Origin: Nocardioides luteus
GTDB lineage: Bacteria > Actinomycetota > Actinomycetes > Propionibacteriales > Nocardioidaceae
Assembly: GCF_014648595.1 (NCBI RefSeq)
Contig: NZ_BMRK01000002.1
Coordinates: 248,001 to 312,000, forward strand
Reading direction: 5' to 3'
DNA length: 64,000 nucleotides
Under the pieces are notes generated by a model. It was not told where the DNA came from. It ran no database searches and worked only from the letters and a program-made list of their open reading frames with translations. The translations under genes and the position numbers were made by a program. Of the stretch, positions 50,435 to 58,902 are shown one piece after another (the first letter of the stretch is position 1; each line of letters begins with the position of its first letter).

Positions 50435-51472
50435 TCAGCGACCGGCGCCTGTGAGCTCAAGGGATGTGGGAAGTGGCTCGAGCACCGGGTCGATGATCCG
50501 CGAGGAGGCCTCAGACCGTGCGACCCGACTGCGGCGCAGGTCCTTGACAGTCGTGAGGCGGCGGAGCCAACGGTCGGTGCCGTCGTAGCGAGCCGTGAAC
50601 GGCTTACGGCCGTGCAGAGCACGGTGGTTGTCGACGATGAGGATCTCGCCGGGGGCCAGCGCGACGTCCTCGACGTTCGCGGAGAGCTCCATGATCAGCA
50701 GCTGCAGCGCCCGGTCGGCCTCCACGTCGCCCGGGAGGGCGGACATGTAGGGCGGGTCGAGCCGGACGTCGGGGGCCTGCGGGGAGCCGGAGAGCACCGC
50801 CGTCGGCGCGGCGAGCAGCTCGTCCTCGCTGACGCCGGCCTCGCGCAGGTTGCGCAGGTGCTCGTCGTCGGGGTGGATCACGTAGCGCGGCTCGAAGAGC
50901 GGCGCGAACTCCGGGCCGCTCACGTCGATCGAGCTGATGCCGACCGCGGTGGTCGGGATCAGGTCCTCGTTGCGCAGCGAGATCAGACCGAGGTGGTCGC
51001 AGCGCAGGCTGCTGAAGGCGTCCTCGATGTGCAGGTCGAGGACGACGTCGCTGCTGTGGCCGGTCTGCAGGCTCTCCTGCTTCTGGATCGGCAGGATGTT
51101 GTTGACCAGCTGGCCGCCCTGCAGCGAGGACCAGGAGACGGCGTCACCGAGCTGCGCCATGATCAGCGCGAGCCAGAAGTCGGCCATGTGCGGCGCCTGG
51201 GCGTCGGGGTGGTTCCAGTGCGGCGGGGTCGGACCGGCCGTCACCGGGAGGCCGCTGATCACGAGGGCGTCGGTCGCATCGCCGTAGCGGAAGGAGCGGA
51301 TGGCTCGGGCGACACTCTCGGGGAGGTCGCCGCCGAGGAACGGGGCGGTCTCCAGGAACTCCGAGGAGACCGGGCTCTGGAAGCGGTCGAACAAGGACTC
51401 TGCCAGCTTCGCTGCGGCCTGGGACTCTGCGGTGGTCATCTCGACCCGGGTGACTACGGACTGTGCGCCCAC
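50435..51472 (-). CDS. Clavaminate synthase/VioC-like Fe(II)/2-oxoglutarate oxygenase (amino-acid hydroxylase type)
   Basis: 345 residues from GTG 51472 with GAGAGG 8 bases upstream; ATG 51439 is possible. The iron-binding HxE is in DLHIEDAFSSLRCDHLGL, the distal His and the 2-oxoglutarate Arg are in NHRALHGRKPFTARYDGTDRWLRR. Both segments closely follow L-arginine 3-hydroxylase VioC, asparagine oxygenase AsnO and the L-lysine hydroxylases. It therefore probably hydroxylates a free basic amino acid. No NRPS, carrier protein or peptide gene lies within several kb, so it is an orphan here. A hairpin ends the gene. Confidence 0.9.
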   Translation of the reverse strand: MGAQSVVTRVEMTTAESQAAAKLAESLFDRFQSPVSSEFLETAPFLGGDLPESVARAIRSFRYGDATDALVISGLPVTAGPTPPHWNHPDAQAPHMADFWLALIMAQLGDAVSWSSLQGGQLVNNILPIQKQESLQTGHSSDVVLDLHIEDAFSSLRCDHLGLISLRNEDLIPTTAVGISSIDVSGPEFAPLFEPRYVIHPDDEHLRNLREAGVSEDELLAAPTAVLSGSPQAPDVRLDPPYMSALPGDVEADRALQLLIMELSANVEDVALAPGEILIVDNHRALHGRKPFTARYDGTDRWLRRLTTVKDLRRSRVARSEASSRIIDPVLEPLPTSLELTGAGR

Positions 51473-51725
51473 AACATTGACCTCTCGGACTTTGCGGTGG
51501 TGGGTTTCGTCAGAGCGATTTCTGGCGCCCCGCCAAAGGATTGCCTAAGTTCAGAGCCACTTTGTTCCGCCGTACGGAATTCAAACGAGTGATAGGTCCA
51601 AATGTCGAGACGATAGGTATTAGGCCCCTTGCGCTGGCGGCGCGAACGTGTTTAGGGAATGTATCTCCGTTGCGGTCTCGTAGTTACCAGTGCTTTGCCT
51701 GGCCCGAAGGCGATTTCGGCGTCTC

Positions 51726-52145
51726 TCACCGGTAGGGATCGACGAGCTCGCGCAACGATGTGAGCGCCTCACGCAGCGCCGTTGCGAGTGGCGGTCCGAG
51801 GTGGTCGTTCCACTCCTGCTCGACCGCCATCACCAGCTCGCGAGCATGATCCGCCGCAGCCTGACCCTCGGCCGTGAACCTGATCAGGCGCGCCCGGCCG
51901 TCGCTCGGGTCCGGCACCCGCTCGACGTACCCCTTCTGCTCGAGGGCGGCGACCAGCATGCTCGCCGTCTGCTTGGTGACCTGCGCCTGCTCGGCGAGAT
52001 CGACCAGGCGCGAGCCGTCCTCCGCGATCCGCTGCGCGAGGCGGGCCTGCGCCACGGTGATGTCGTAGCCCGCCTCCCGCATCGCCGAGACGATCCGGTC
52101 GTCCATCGCCCGATAGGCGATGAACATGAGCGTTGCGACATCCAT
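51726..52145 (-). CDS. MarR-family regulator
   Basis: 139 residues with the winged helix-turn-helix in the middle (about 33-95: LVDLAEQAQVTKQTASMLVAALEQKGYVERVPDPSDGRARLIRFT), flanked by dimerisation helices, the full MarR plan. Divergent from a DUF1304 membrane protein, with a perfect GTCAGT/ACTGAC palindrome at the neighbour's promoter (52184-52198). It probably represses that gene until a small, perhaps phenolic or toxic, ligand is bound. Confidence 0.92.
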   Translation of the reverse strand: MDVATLMFIAYRAMDDRIVSAMREAGYDITVAQARLAQRIAEDGSRLVDLAEQAQVTKQTASMLVAALEQKGYVERVPDPSDGRARLIRFTAEGQAAADHARELVMAVEQEWNDHLGPPLATALREALTSLRELVDPYR

Positions 52146-52153
52146 CCGACCCC

Positions 52154-52198
52154 TTGACAGTCTCGACGACCAGGCGAAATATGGTCAGTAAGACTGAC
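52154..52198 (+). promoter_or_regulatory. Promoter and MarR-type operator of the DUF1304 gene
   Basis: TTGACA (52154-52159), 17 bases, AAATAT (52177-52182), then GTCAGT-AAG-ACTGAC (52184-52198), a perfect 6-bp palindrome covering the transcription start. The leader to the ATG at 52311 is over 100 bases. Confidence 0.65.
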
Positions 52199-52310
52199 TA
52201 TATCGCTCTCCGGTGTCCAGACAGCCGTCTGTTCACGGGGTTCTGCCGGACGCGTGTTGCCTCCCCGATCTCCACACCTCGCACCGCGAGGCCGCCCCGA
52301 GCAGGTCATC

Positions 52311-52712
52311 ATGAACGCAGTCGCTCAACTCAGCGCCGGCATCTCCGCGCTGGTCCTCATCGCCGTCTTCCCCTTCGAGGCGTTCTTCATCGACCGCCCC
52401 GGGGTCCAGCGGTTCCTCGACATCGAGCCGCACGGCATCCGCAACGTCCACCTCTGGTCGTTCTGCATCGGCGCCCGCAACGCCCTCGTCGGCGTCGGCA
52501 CGCTCATCGGCCTGTGGATCGTGAACTTCGGCGACGAGTCCATCGGTGTCACCGTCGTGGTCGTCACCTGCATCTACATGCTCCTGTCCTCGCTCTTCAT
52601 GGCGGTCGCCGACCTCCTCGGGTTCTGGCTCCCGCGGGGCGGCAGCGTCAAGGGCACCCTCGCCTCCGCCGTCCTTCCGGCCGTCACACTGATCGCGATC
52701 GCAGTCTCCTAG
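52311..52712 (+). CDS. DUF1304 membrane protein
   Basis: 133 residues from ATG 52311 (GCAGG upstream). Four hydrophobic helices; the DUF1304 features VFPFEAFFIDRPGVQRF at the first loop, then HLWSFCIGARNALVGVGTLIGLW. The family is small membrane proteins of unknown role, commonly beside MarR or TetR regulators as here, which hints at a detoxification or stress role. Confidence 0.88.
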   Translation: MNAVAQLSAGISALVLIAVFPFEAFFIDRPGVQRFLDIEPHGIRNVHLWSFCIGARNALVGVGTLIGLWIVNFGDESIGVTVVVVTCIYMLLSSLFMAVADLLGFWLPRGGSVKGTLASAVLPAVTLIAIAVS

Positions 52713-52714
52713 TT

Positions 52715-52751
52715 ATATTCCTTGACAGGAATATTCCGGTTGAGGCATGTT
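52715..52751 (+). promoter_or_regulatory. Promoter and palindrome of the arsR-SRPBCC operon
   Basis: ATATTCC-TTGACA-GGAATAT (52715-52734): perfect 7-bp arms with the -35 TTGACA as the spacer. CATGTT at 52746-52751 may be the -10, 6 bases before the GTG at 52758. Bound repressor would cover the -35; autoregulation by the ArsR protein is likely. Confidence 0.55.
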
Positions 52752-52757
52752 TGAGAG

Positions 52758-53096
52758 GTGCCCAGCCGTGACGTCTTCACCGCCATCGCCGACCCCACCC
52801 GTCGGCAGATCCTCGATCTGCTCTGCCAGCGGGAGATGGGGGTGGGCGAGCTGGTGGAGACTCTCGGGCTCGCCCAGCCCAACGTGTCCAAGCACCTGCG
52901 GACCCTGGGCGAGGCAGAGCTGGTGCACGTACGCGTCGACGGACCGCGCCGTCACTACCGGCTTCGACCCGACCGGCTCCGCGAGCTGGAGGAGTGGCTG
53001 GCTCCGTACCGACGGATGTGGGCCGACCGTCTGGATGCCCTCGAGCGCCACCTGGACCGCTCGACGACCCCGACCACGAGGAGGACTGAGAGATGA
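52758..53096 (+). CDS. ArsR-family regulator
   Basis: 112 residues, GTG start. Compact winged helix-turn-helix: IADPTRRQILDLLCQREMGVGELVETLGLAQPNVSKHLRTLGEAELV, then RVDGPRRHYRLRPDRLREL. The metal-binding ELCVCDL box of metal sensors is absent, so it is one of the non-metal ArsR proteins coupled to SRPBCC genes. ATGA overlap with the next gene. The palindrome at 52715 is a probable operator. Confidence 0.92.
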   Translation: MPSRDVFTAIADPTRRQILDLLCQREMGVGELVETLGLAQPNVSKHLRTLGEAELVHVRVDGPRRHYRLRPDRLRELEEWLAPYRRMWADRLDALERHLDRSTTPTTRRTER

Positions 53097-53707
53097 CCAC
53101 GACGACCGGACCGATGGGCGAGGTGATCCGCGAGGGCGAGCGGACGGGCCTGCGCTACGTACGCCTTCTCCGGCACGCGCCGGAGAAGGTGTGGCGGGCG
53201 CTGACCGAGTCCGACGGCCTGCGGCACTGGTTCCCGACCGACATCGTCGGCGAGCGGGTCGCCGGGGCTCGCCTGAGCCTGCCGTTCTGGCCCGAGGGCC
53301 TCGAGCTGGCGAACACCACCGATGCGATCGAGGAGATGGGCGTCGACCCGGAGAGCTTCGTCTCCGCAGGTGAGCTGCTGGTCTGGGACCCGCCGCACAC
53401 CTTCGAGTTCAGCTGGGGGATGGACGGCCGCGCCGACCTGACCGACCTGCTCCGCTTCGAGCTCGAGCCCACCGACGACGGCACCCGGTTGACCTTCACC
53501 ACCTGGTTCGGTGACCCCACGCCCAACACCGACACCGCGGTCGGCTGGCACGTCTGCCTCGACGAGCTCACCGGCCTCCTCGACCACGGTCCCTCGTCGC
53601 CGACCGGGGACGCGGCCGCGGTCGTGCAGAACGTGATGTCGCAGGCGGACGAGCTGCGACCGGCGTACGTCGACCTCCTTCAGGACGCGGTGGAGTCCAG
53701 CTCGTAA
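53093..53707 (+). CDS. SRPBCC (AHSA1-like) domain protein
   Basis: 204 residues. START/Bet-v1-like fold: VRLLRHAPEKVWRALTESDGLRHWFP is the AHSA1 start, with a hydrophobic cavity built by the following strands and a C-terminal helix. These proteins bind small hydrophobic ligands; ArsR-SRPBCC pairs are frequent but the ligand is unknown. The 3' end overlaps the convergent MFS gene by 28 bases. Confidence 0.9.
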   Translation: MTTTTGPMGEVIREGERTGLRYVRLLRHAPEKVWRALTESDGLRHWFPTDIVGERVAGARLSLPFWPEGLELANTTDAIEEMGVDPESFVSAGELLVWDPPHTFEFSWGMDGRADLTDLLRFELEPTDDGTRLTFTTWFGDPTPNTDTAVGWHVCLDELTGLLDHGPSSPTGDAAAVVQNVMSQADELRPAYVDLLQDAVESSS

Positions 53708-55014
53708 CGACGCTGGAAGAGGATCGCGCCGGCCATCAGCACGGCGGGGACGATGGTGAACCCGATGATCACCGCGGTCAGCGCCGAGTCGGACTGGACG
53801 ACGTCCTCACCGGCCGTGGCCGAGACGAATCCGCCGAGGCCGAGCACGCCAGCGTAGATGTAGGGTCCCAGCGCCGTGCCCAGCGCCTCGGTGGCCGTCC
53901 AGGCGCCGGTGTAGGCGCCGGCGCGCGAGACCCCGGCGGAGCGTGCGGCGTCGACCGCGTCGGGCACCATCGAGAACGCGAAGAGCTGCAGCCCCGCGAA
54001 GGCGACGCCGAGGGCGACGACGGCAGGTGCGGTGACCGCGATCCCGACCGCAGCGCCGGCCAGGAGCACGAGCGAGCCCACCACGAAGATCGCCTGGCAC
54101 AGGAGCAGCCCGCGCTGCTTGCCGATCCGCTTCGACAGCGCACGCCACGCGGGTCCGGCGACCAGTGCGGGGCCGAGGAAGAGGCCCATCAGCAGCGCGG
54201 TCAGCTTGTTGTTCTCGAAGATGTGGTCGGTGACGAACGGCAGCGCGGCCAGGAACAGATGGGTCGTGGTGCCGGTCAGCAGGTAGGAGAGCGCCAGGAA
54301 GCGGAAGTTGCGGTCGCGCCAGGCGACCCGGAGGTCGTCGAGCACCGAGTGGGTGGCGTTCGCCTCGGGCGGCCGCACCCCGCACCGCTCGGTCAGCCGC
54401 CGTACGCCGCGGATCGCGACGAACGCGGTGACCACGATGACGACGCCGAGGATGACGGCCATCCGGGCGTACGCCGAGCGTTCGCCGGACGCGGTCAGCG
54501 CCGGGGCGATCACGCCGGCGCTGAGCAGCCCGACGGTCAGGAAGGCCATCCGGTAGACGAAGACCCGGGTGCGTTCGTGATAGTCGATGTCGAGGTCGGA
54601 CGCCGTCGTCAGGTAGGGCACCTGGAAGCTCGCGAAGAGCAGGTTGCCGACGACCAGCCAGCAGCAGACCCAGATCGCGGCCGTCCAGCCGTCCAGACCG
54701 CCGGGCACGGCGAAGAGCGCGGCCATCGCCACCCCGAGCATGGCGCCGCGGGTCATCATCGAGCGGCGGTGGCCGAGGCGTACGGCCTCGCGGTCCGAGC
54801 GGGAGCCGAGCAGCGGGTGGACGATGACGTCGACGATCTTCGGCGCGAGGATCGTCAGACCGGCCAGGAACGGCGTGACCCCGAGGACGTCGGTGAGGAA
54901 GTAGAGCAGCAACAGGCCCGGGACGGTGACCCAGACGCCCATCCCGATGGAGCCGGTGCCGTACGCCGACAGGGTGCCGGGAGTCGCGCCCCGCACGGTC
55001 GGGACGGTGGTCAT
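53680..55014 (-). CDS. MFS transporter of the MFS_2/GPH sugar-cation type
   Basis: 444 residues from ATG 55014, overlapping the SDR stop. Twelve helices; YGTGSIGMGVWVTVPGLLLLYFLTDVLGV at the start and IVDVIVHPLLGSRSDREAVRLGHRRSMM after helix 2 are GPH/MFS_2 signatures. This group moves glycosides, but members beside FMO/SDR genes may carry lipophilic compounds. Third gene of the FMO-SDR-MFS operon. Confidence 0.88.
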   Translation of the reverse strand: MTTVPTVRGATPGTLSAYGTGSIGMGVWVTVPGLLLLYFLTDVLGVTPFLAGLTILAPKIVDVIVHPLLGSRSDREAVRLGHRRSMMTRGAMLGVAMAALFAVPGGLDGWTAAIWVCCWLVVGNLLFASFQVPYLTTASDLDIDYHERTRVFVYRMAFLTVGLLSAGVIAPALTASGERSAYARMAVILGVVIVVTAFVAIRGVRRLTERCGVRPPEANATHSVLDDLRVAWRDRNFRFLALSYLLTGTTTHLFLAALPFVTDHIFENNKLTALLMGLFLGPALVAGPAWRALSKRIGKQRGLLLCQAIFVVGSLVLLAGAAVGIAVTAPAVVALGVAFAGLQLFAFSMVPDAVDAARSAGVSRAGAYTGAWTATEALGTALGPYIYAGVLGLGGFVSATAGEDVVQSDSALTAVIIGFTIVPAVLMAGAILFQRRYELDSTAS

Positions 55015-55850
55015 GCCAGCTCCCGGTGTCTGCGCACGACGCCGGCGGCGAGCTCGGCCGCGTCGAAGGCGCCTGCTCGTGCTCGGGAGGCCAGGGTGCG
55101 TTGGACGATGCGGTCGGAGAGGGCAGGCAGGTGGCGCGCGATGAAGAACTCGATCGCACCCTTGCGGGTCGTGGTGACGTCGCGGAGCACCCGGGTCGAG
55201 AACGCTGCCCGGACGATCGCGTCCACGACGCCCTCGAGCGGCTCGTAGGTGCTCATCCCTTCCAGGGAGAGCCCCGCCGCCGCGGTGGAGTCGTGGATCG
55301 GGCTGCGCACCGCCGACGGGTAGACGCAGGTGACGCCGACGTGGGTGCCGAGCTCGTGGCGCAGCGCGTCCGCGTAGGCGACCATCGCCCGCTTGGAGGC
55401 GCCGTACGCAGCAGCGAGCGGCAGCTGGAGCACGGCCATCCGCGAGGTCACCATCACCACCCGGCCGCGGCTCGCGACGAGCGCGTCCACGCAGGCCGCG
55501 GTGACCCGCCAGGTGCCGAGGAGGTTGATGTCTAGCTGACGGCGCACCTCCTCGCTGGGTGCCAGCTCGGCCGGAGCCGGGCCGCCGACACCGGCGTTGT
55601 TGACCAGGACGTCGAGCCGTCCACCGAGCCGCGCGACGGCGTCCGCGACGGCCGCGGTCACGCTGGCGTCGTCGGTGACGTCGCACTCGACGACCGGGAA
55701 GAGCTCGTCGCCGGTCGGGCGCAGGTCGAGGCCGACGACCTGGGCGCCCGCGGCGACCAGCCGGGCGCCGAGCGAACGGCCGATCGTTCCGGACGCGCCG
55801 GTGATCAGCACCCGCTTGCCGCGTACGTCCTGCTGGGTCTGCTTGCTCAT
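55011..55850 (-). CDS. Short-chain dehydrogenase/reductase with C-terminal extension
   Basis: 279 residues. TGASGTIGRSL (NAD(P) loop), DLRPTGDEL after strand 2 (Asp favours NAD), NNAGVGG, catalytic Ser in VTSRMAVL and Tyr/Lys in YGASKRAM. About 60 extra C-terminal residues with many Arg (FIARHLPALSDRIVQRTLASRARAG region) resemble the membrane-associated class of SDRs near FMO genes. Overlaps both neighbours by 4 bases. Confidence 0.9.
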   Translation of the reverse strand: MSKQTQQDVRGKRVLITGASGTIGRSLGARLVAAGAQVVGLDLRPTGDELFPVVECDVTDDASVTAAVADAVARLGGRLDVLVNNAGVGGPAPAELAPSEEVRRQLDINLLGTWRVTAACVDALVASRGRVVMVTSRMAVLQLPLAAAYGASKRAMVAYADALRHELGTHVGVTCVYPSAVRSPIHDSTAAAGLSLEGMSTYEPLEGVVDAIVRAAFSTRVLRDVTTTRKGAIEFFIARHLPALSDRIVQRTLASRARAGAFDAAELAAGVVRRHRELA

Positions 55851-57196
55851 GCGCGGGCTTCCTCACTGCTGGTCGAAAGTGTCCGGGGCGGGCCGACGCG
55901 GCCGATCCCGGCCGCGAGCTCCCGAGGCACCGCGGCGACGTACTGGTCGAAGTCGATGCGCATCATCGGCCGCTTCGCGCCCCAGCGCGCCAGCGCCGCT
56001 GCGTACGCCCTGGTGGTCGCGGCGCGCTGGGCGGCCGGTGCGGGCAGGCCGTAGCGACCGCTGAAGCAGGCCGCGACGAGCTTGGCCTGGGCCTCGACGA
56101 CCGGGAGCGCGGCGCCGGTCGACTGCATCAGTCCGGTGAAGGCCAGGGTCGGGTCGTCGAGGTGGAAGACGCGCATGAACAGCGGCATCGACTCGGGGTC
56201 GCTGCCCGTCCACTCCTCCCCGAGGAACGGCAGGCTGACGCGGTATCCGGTCGCCCAGACGATGACGTCGACCTCCTCGGTGGTCCCGTCGGTGAAGGTC
56301 ACGGTGCTGCCGTCGAAGCGCTCGATGCCCGGCCGCGCGACCACCTCGCCGTGGGTCAGCCGGTGCAGGATCGTGTCGCTGATGGTGGGGTGGTTCTGGA
56401 AGAGGCCGCCGGCCGGCGCCGGCAGGCCGTACGCCTCGGGCCGGCCGACCGCGACCCGCAGCATCGTCTCGGCGATGCGCTGACGCAGCCGCCAGGGGAG
56501 TCGGGCGAGGGCGGCGCCGGTGGCGTCGGCGGGGCGGCCGAAGAGGTACTTCGGCACGATGTGGGTGCCGTGGCGGGCGGAGAGCAGCACCGGCCCGTTG
56601 CTGACGTGCGAGGCGTCGACCGCGATGTCCATCGCGGAGTTCCCCATCCCGACCACCAGCACCCGCTGACCGGCGAAGACACTGGGGGAGCGGTAGTCGT
56701 GGGCGTGCATCTGGCGTCCGCTGAAGTCGCCGGGGTAGGGCGGATCCGGCCAGCGCGGGTCCCAGTTGTGACCGTTCGCGACCACGACCGCGTCGTACGT
56801 CTCGGTCGCCGGGCCGTCCGGGCCTGCGGCGGTCACCTCCCAGCGCGCGCTCGTGCGGCGTACGTCGGTGACGGTCTCGCCGAAGCGGATCCGCTCGGTC
56901 ACGCCGTGCTCGTCGGCGTAGGTCTTCAGGTAGCCGGCGATCATGTCCGCGGACGGATAGTCGGGCCAGTCCTCGGGCATCGGGAAGTCGGCGAACTCGG
57001 TCCGGCCCTTGCTGGTGTTGAGGTGCAGGCTGTCGTACGCGGGCGAGAGACCGCTCGCGTTGTCACGGGCCCAGAGCCCGCCCGGACGGTCGCCGCGCTC
57101 GAGCACGGTGACCGACAACCCCTCGTCGATCAGCGCCTTCGCCGCGGTGAGACCGGCAGCACCGGCACCGATCACTGCCACGTCGGTGACGTCCAT
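55847..57196 (-). CDS. Flavin-containing monooxygenase (FMO/BVMO-like)
   Basis: 449 residues from ATG 57196 with AGGAGG 7 bases upstream. FAD motif VAVIGAGAAGLTAAK, NADPH motif VLVVGMGNSAMDIAVD, and FSGRQMHAHDY between them, matching the FMO/Baeyer-Villiger fingerprint FxGxxxHxxxY. It would oxygenate N, S or a ketone using NADPH and O2. Heads the operon with an SDR (alcohol/ketone) and a transporter; alcohol to ketone to ester is one possible scheme. Divergent from a TetR gene. Confidence 0.9.
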   Translation of the reverse strand: MDVTDVAVIGAGAAGLTAAKALIDEGLSVTVLERGDRPGGLWARDNASGLSPAYDSLHLNTSKGRTEFADFPMPEDWPDYPSADMIAGYLKTYADEHGVTERIRFGETVTDVRRTSARWEVTAAGPDGPATETYDAVVVANGHNWDPRWPDPPYPGDFSGRQMHAHDYRSPSVFAGQRVLVVGMGNSAMDIAVDASHVSNGPVLLSARHGTHIVPKYLFGRPADATGAALARLPWRLRQRIAETMLRVAVGRPEAYGLPAPAGGLFQNHPTISDTILHRLTHGEVVARPGIERFDGSTVTFTDGTTEEVDVIVWATGYRVSLPFLGEEWTGSDPESMPLFMRVFHLDDPTLAFTGLMQSTGAALPVVEAQAKLVAACFSGRYGLPAPAAQRAATTRAYAAALARWGAKRPMMRIDFDQYVAAVPRELAAGIGRVGPPRTLSTSSEEARA

Positions 57197-57272
57197 GAGC
57201 CCTCCTGATTGCTCCAACTCGGCCGTCAGTCAATCGCATGATGGAGAGACCGACAAGAGGTTGTCGCGGATT

Positions 57273-57292
57273 TCTCCAACAACTGATGGAGA
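57273..57292. promoter_or_regulatory. Palindrome between FMO operon and tetR
   Basis: TCTCCA and TGGAGA, perfect 6-bp arms with an 8-base spacer, ending 5 bases before a TATCCT box at 57297. The GATGGAGA sequence also occurs at about 57239-57246 nearer the FMO start. Confidence 0.5.
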
Positions 57293-57308
57293 CGGTTATC
57301 CTCGGGCC

Positions 57309-57950
57309 ATGAGCCAGCGGCCGGACGACGTCCACAGTCGAGAGCGCATCCTGGCTGCGGCGACGACGCTCTTCGCCGAGCGCGGCTACGACGCCACCAG
57401 CACCCGAGCGATCGCGGACGCCGTCGGTCTCAACATCGCCACCGTCGCCTACCACGTCGGCAGCAAGCCGCAGCTCTACCGCGAGGTGATGCGCCGCGCC
57501 CACGAGGCCCAGCGCGACGTCGTCCTCGAGGCGCTGAAGCGGCTGGAGACTGTCGACCCGACGCCGGCCGCGACCGTCGCCGGGCTGATCGACTTCGTCG
57601 ACGCCTACCTCGCGTTCTGCCTCGACCACCGCGAAGTTCCGGCCCTGTGGATGCGGCGCTGGCTCTCGGAGGGCAAGGACCTCATCGAGTTCGAGAGCGA
57701 CCTCGCCGGGCCGCTGATCGCCGACGTGGTCGCCTCGGTGCGCACGGCCCTGTCGCGCGCCGGGATCGACGCCGACGTCGACGTCGAGATGCTCGTCTTC
57801 ACCATCGTGTGGACGGCACACTCCTTCGGTCAGGCCGGCGTCATCGACGCCTCCGGCAACCGTGTCCCACCCGGCGAGGGCGCCGCTCTGGACCGCTTCC
57901 GCGCCCACCTGCACACCGTGATCGAGCGAATGGTGCCGACGCTAGGCTGA
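57309..57950 (+). CDS. TetR-family regulator of the FMO operon
   Basis: 213 residues from ATG 57309; TATCCT lies 6 bases upstream and no ribosome site is seen, so it is probably leaderless. Helix-turn-helix at about 12-58 (ERILAAATTLFAERGYDATSTRAIADAVGLNIATVAYHVGSKPQLY), ligand domain after it (DUF1956/CerR-like). Divergent from FMO-SDR-MFS, with a palindrome between, so likely their repressor. Confidence 0.92.
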   Translation: MSQRPDDVHSRERILAAATTLFAERGYDATSTRAIADAVGLNIATVAYHVGSKPQLYREVMRRAHEAQRDVVLEALKRLETVDPTPAATVAGLIDFVDAYLAFCLDHREVPALWMRRWLSEGKDLIEFESDLAGPLIADVVASVRTALSRAGIDADVDVEMLVFTIVWTAHSFGQAGVIDASGNRVPPGEGAALDRFRAHLHTVIERMVPTLG

Positions 57951-57954
57951 CGAG

Positions 57955-58800
57955 GTGGACAGCCGCACGTACGTCCCGCTCGGCCGCGCGGAGCTCAGCG
58001 CCGACTGCTCGAGCTGCTTCGGCCTCTGCTGCGTGGCCCTGACGCTCGTGAAGTCCGCCGACTTCCCCCGCGACAAGCCCGCCGGCGAGCCCTGCGAGCA
58101 CCTCGACGATCACGACGCCTGCCGCATCCACCCCGCCCTGCGCGACCACGGCTACAAGGGCTGCACCGTCTTCGACTGCTTCGGCGCCGGCCAGAAGGTC
58201 TCTCAACACACCTTCTCCGGCCGCTCCTGGCGCGAGGATCCGCAGGTCAGGGCCGAGATGTTCACCATCTTCCCACTCGTACGCCGCCTCCACGAGCTGC
58301 TCTGGTACCTCTCCTCTGCCGTCACGCTCGCCGAAGGTCACCGGGACGGCGTGTCGCCATGGGTCTCCGCCCTCGAGCGGGTCCGCACCCTCAGCGAACT
58401 GCCGGCTCCCGAGCTCTCGAGCGTGGATGTGGATGCCGAGTACGACGCCGCGCGGTCGCTCCTCGTCGAGGCCAGCGAGATCGCCCGGTCGGTCGCCTCG
58501 CCCGGCCGTCGAGCTCGGTCCCTCGGGCCAGGCAGCGACCTGCTCGGCGCGAACCTGGCCGGTGCCGACCTGTCGGGCGCCTGCCTCCGCGGCACCACCG
58601 CCATCGCCGCTGACCTCTCCGACGCGACCCTGCACCTCTGCGACCTCCTCGGCGTGGACCTCCGCGACGCCGACCTACGCGGAGCGGACCTTCGTGGCGC
58701 GATCTACCTGACCCAGATGCAGGTCAACAGCGCCCGAGGCGACGCTCGAACGATCCTTCCCGAAGGTTTCGAGCGACCTGCGCACTGGACCGCTCGCTGA
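57955..58800 (+). CDS. Cysteine-cluster protein with C-terminal pentapeptide repeats
   Basis: 281 residues, GTG start four bases after the tetR stop. The N-terminal 75 residues hold nine or ten cysteines (Cys18, 21, 25, 26 in CSSCFGLCC, then further single cysteines in PCEH, ACRI, GCTVFDCF), suggesting a zinc or Fe-S site like YkgJ-type proteins. Residues about 195-260 are pentapeptide repeats (A-D/N-L-x-G: GANLAGADLSGA, DLRDADLRGADLRGA) forming a short right-handed helix. No membrane segment. Function unknown; pentapeptide proteins include DNA mimics, but this stretch is short. Confidence 0.85.
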   Translation: MDSRTYVPLGRAELSADCSSCFGLCCVALTLVKSADFPRDKPAGEPCEHLDDHDACRIHPALRDHGYKGCTVFDCFGAGQKVSQHTFSGRSWREDPQVRAEMFTIFPLVRRLHELLWYLSSAVTLAEGHRDGVSPWVSALERVRTLSELPAPELSSVDVDAEYDAARSLLVEASEIARSVASPGRRARSLGPGSDLLGANLAGADLSGACLRGTTAIAADLSDATLHLCDLLGVDLRDADLRGADLRGAIYLTQMQVNSARGDARTILPEGFERPAHWTAR

Positions 58801-58865
58801 CCAGCGACCCTGCAGCCGTCGACCTCCGGTGGTCGAGCCTGTCGAGACCACGCCCTGAAATGACA

Positions 58866-58896
58866 TCAGGGGCGACCGGCTTGCGGTCACCCCTGA
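58866..58896 (-). terminator. Hairpin beside the tRNA-Ala remnant
   Basis: TCAGGGGCGACCG and CGGTCACCCCTGA, 13-bp stem with one mismatch and a 5-base loop. It is just past the 3' end of the tRNA-Ala (minus strand), so it is the original terminator of that tRNA gene, left on the chromosomal side. Confidence 0.7.
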
Positions 58897-58902
58897 ACGA
58901 GG

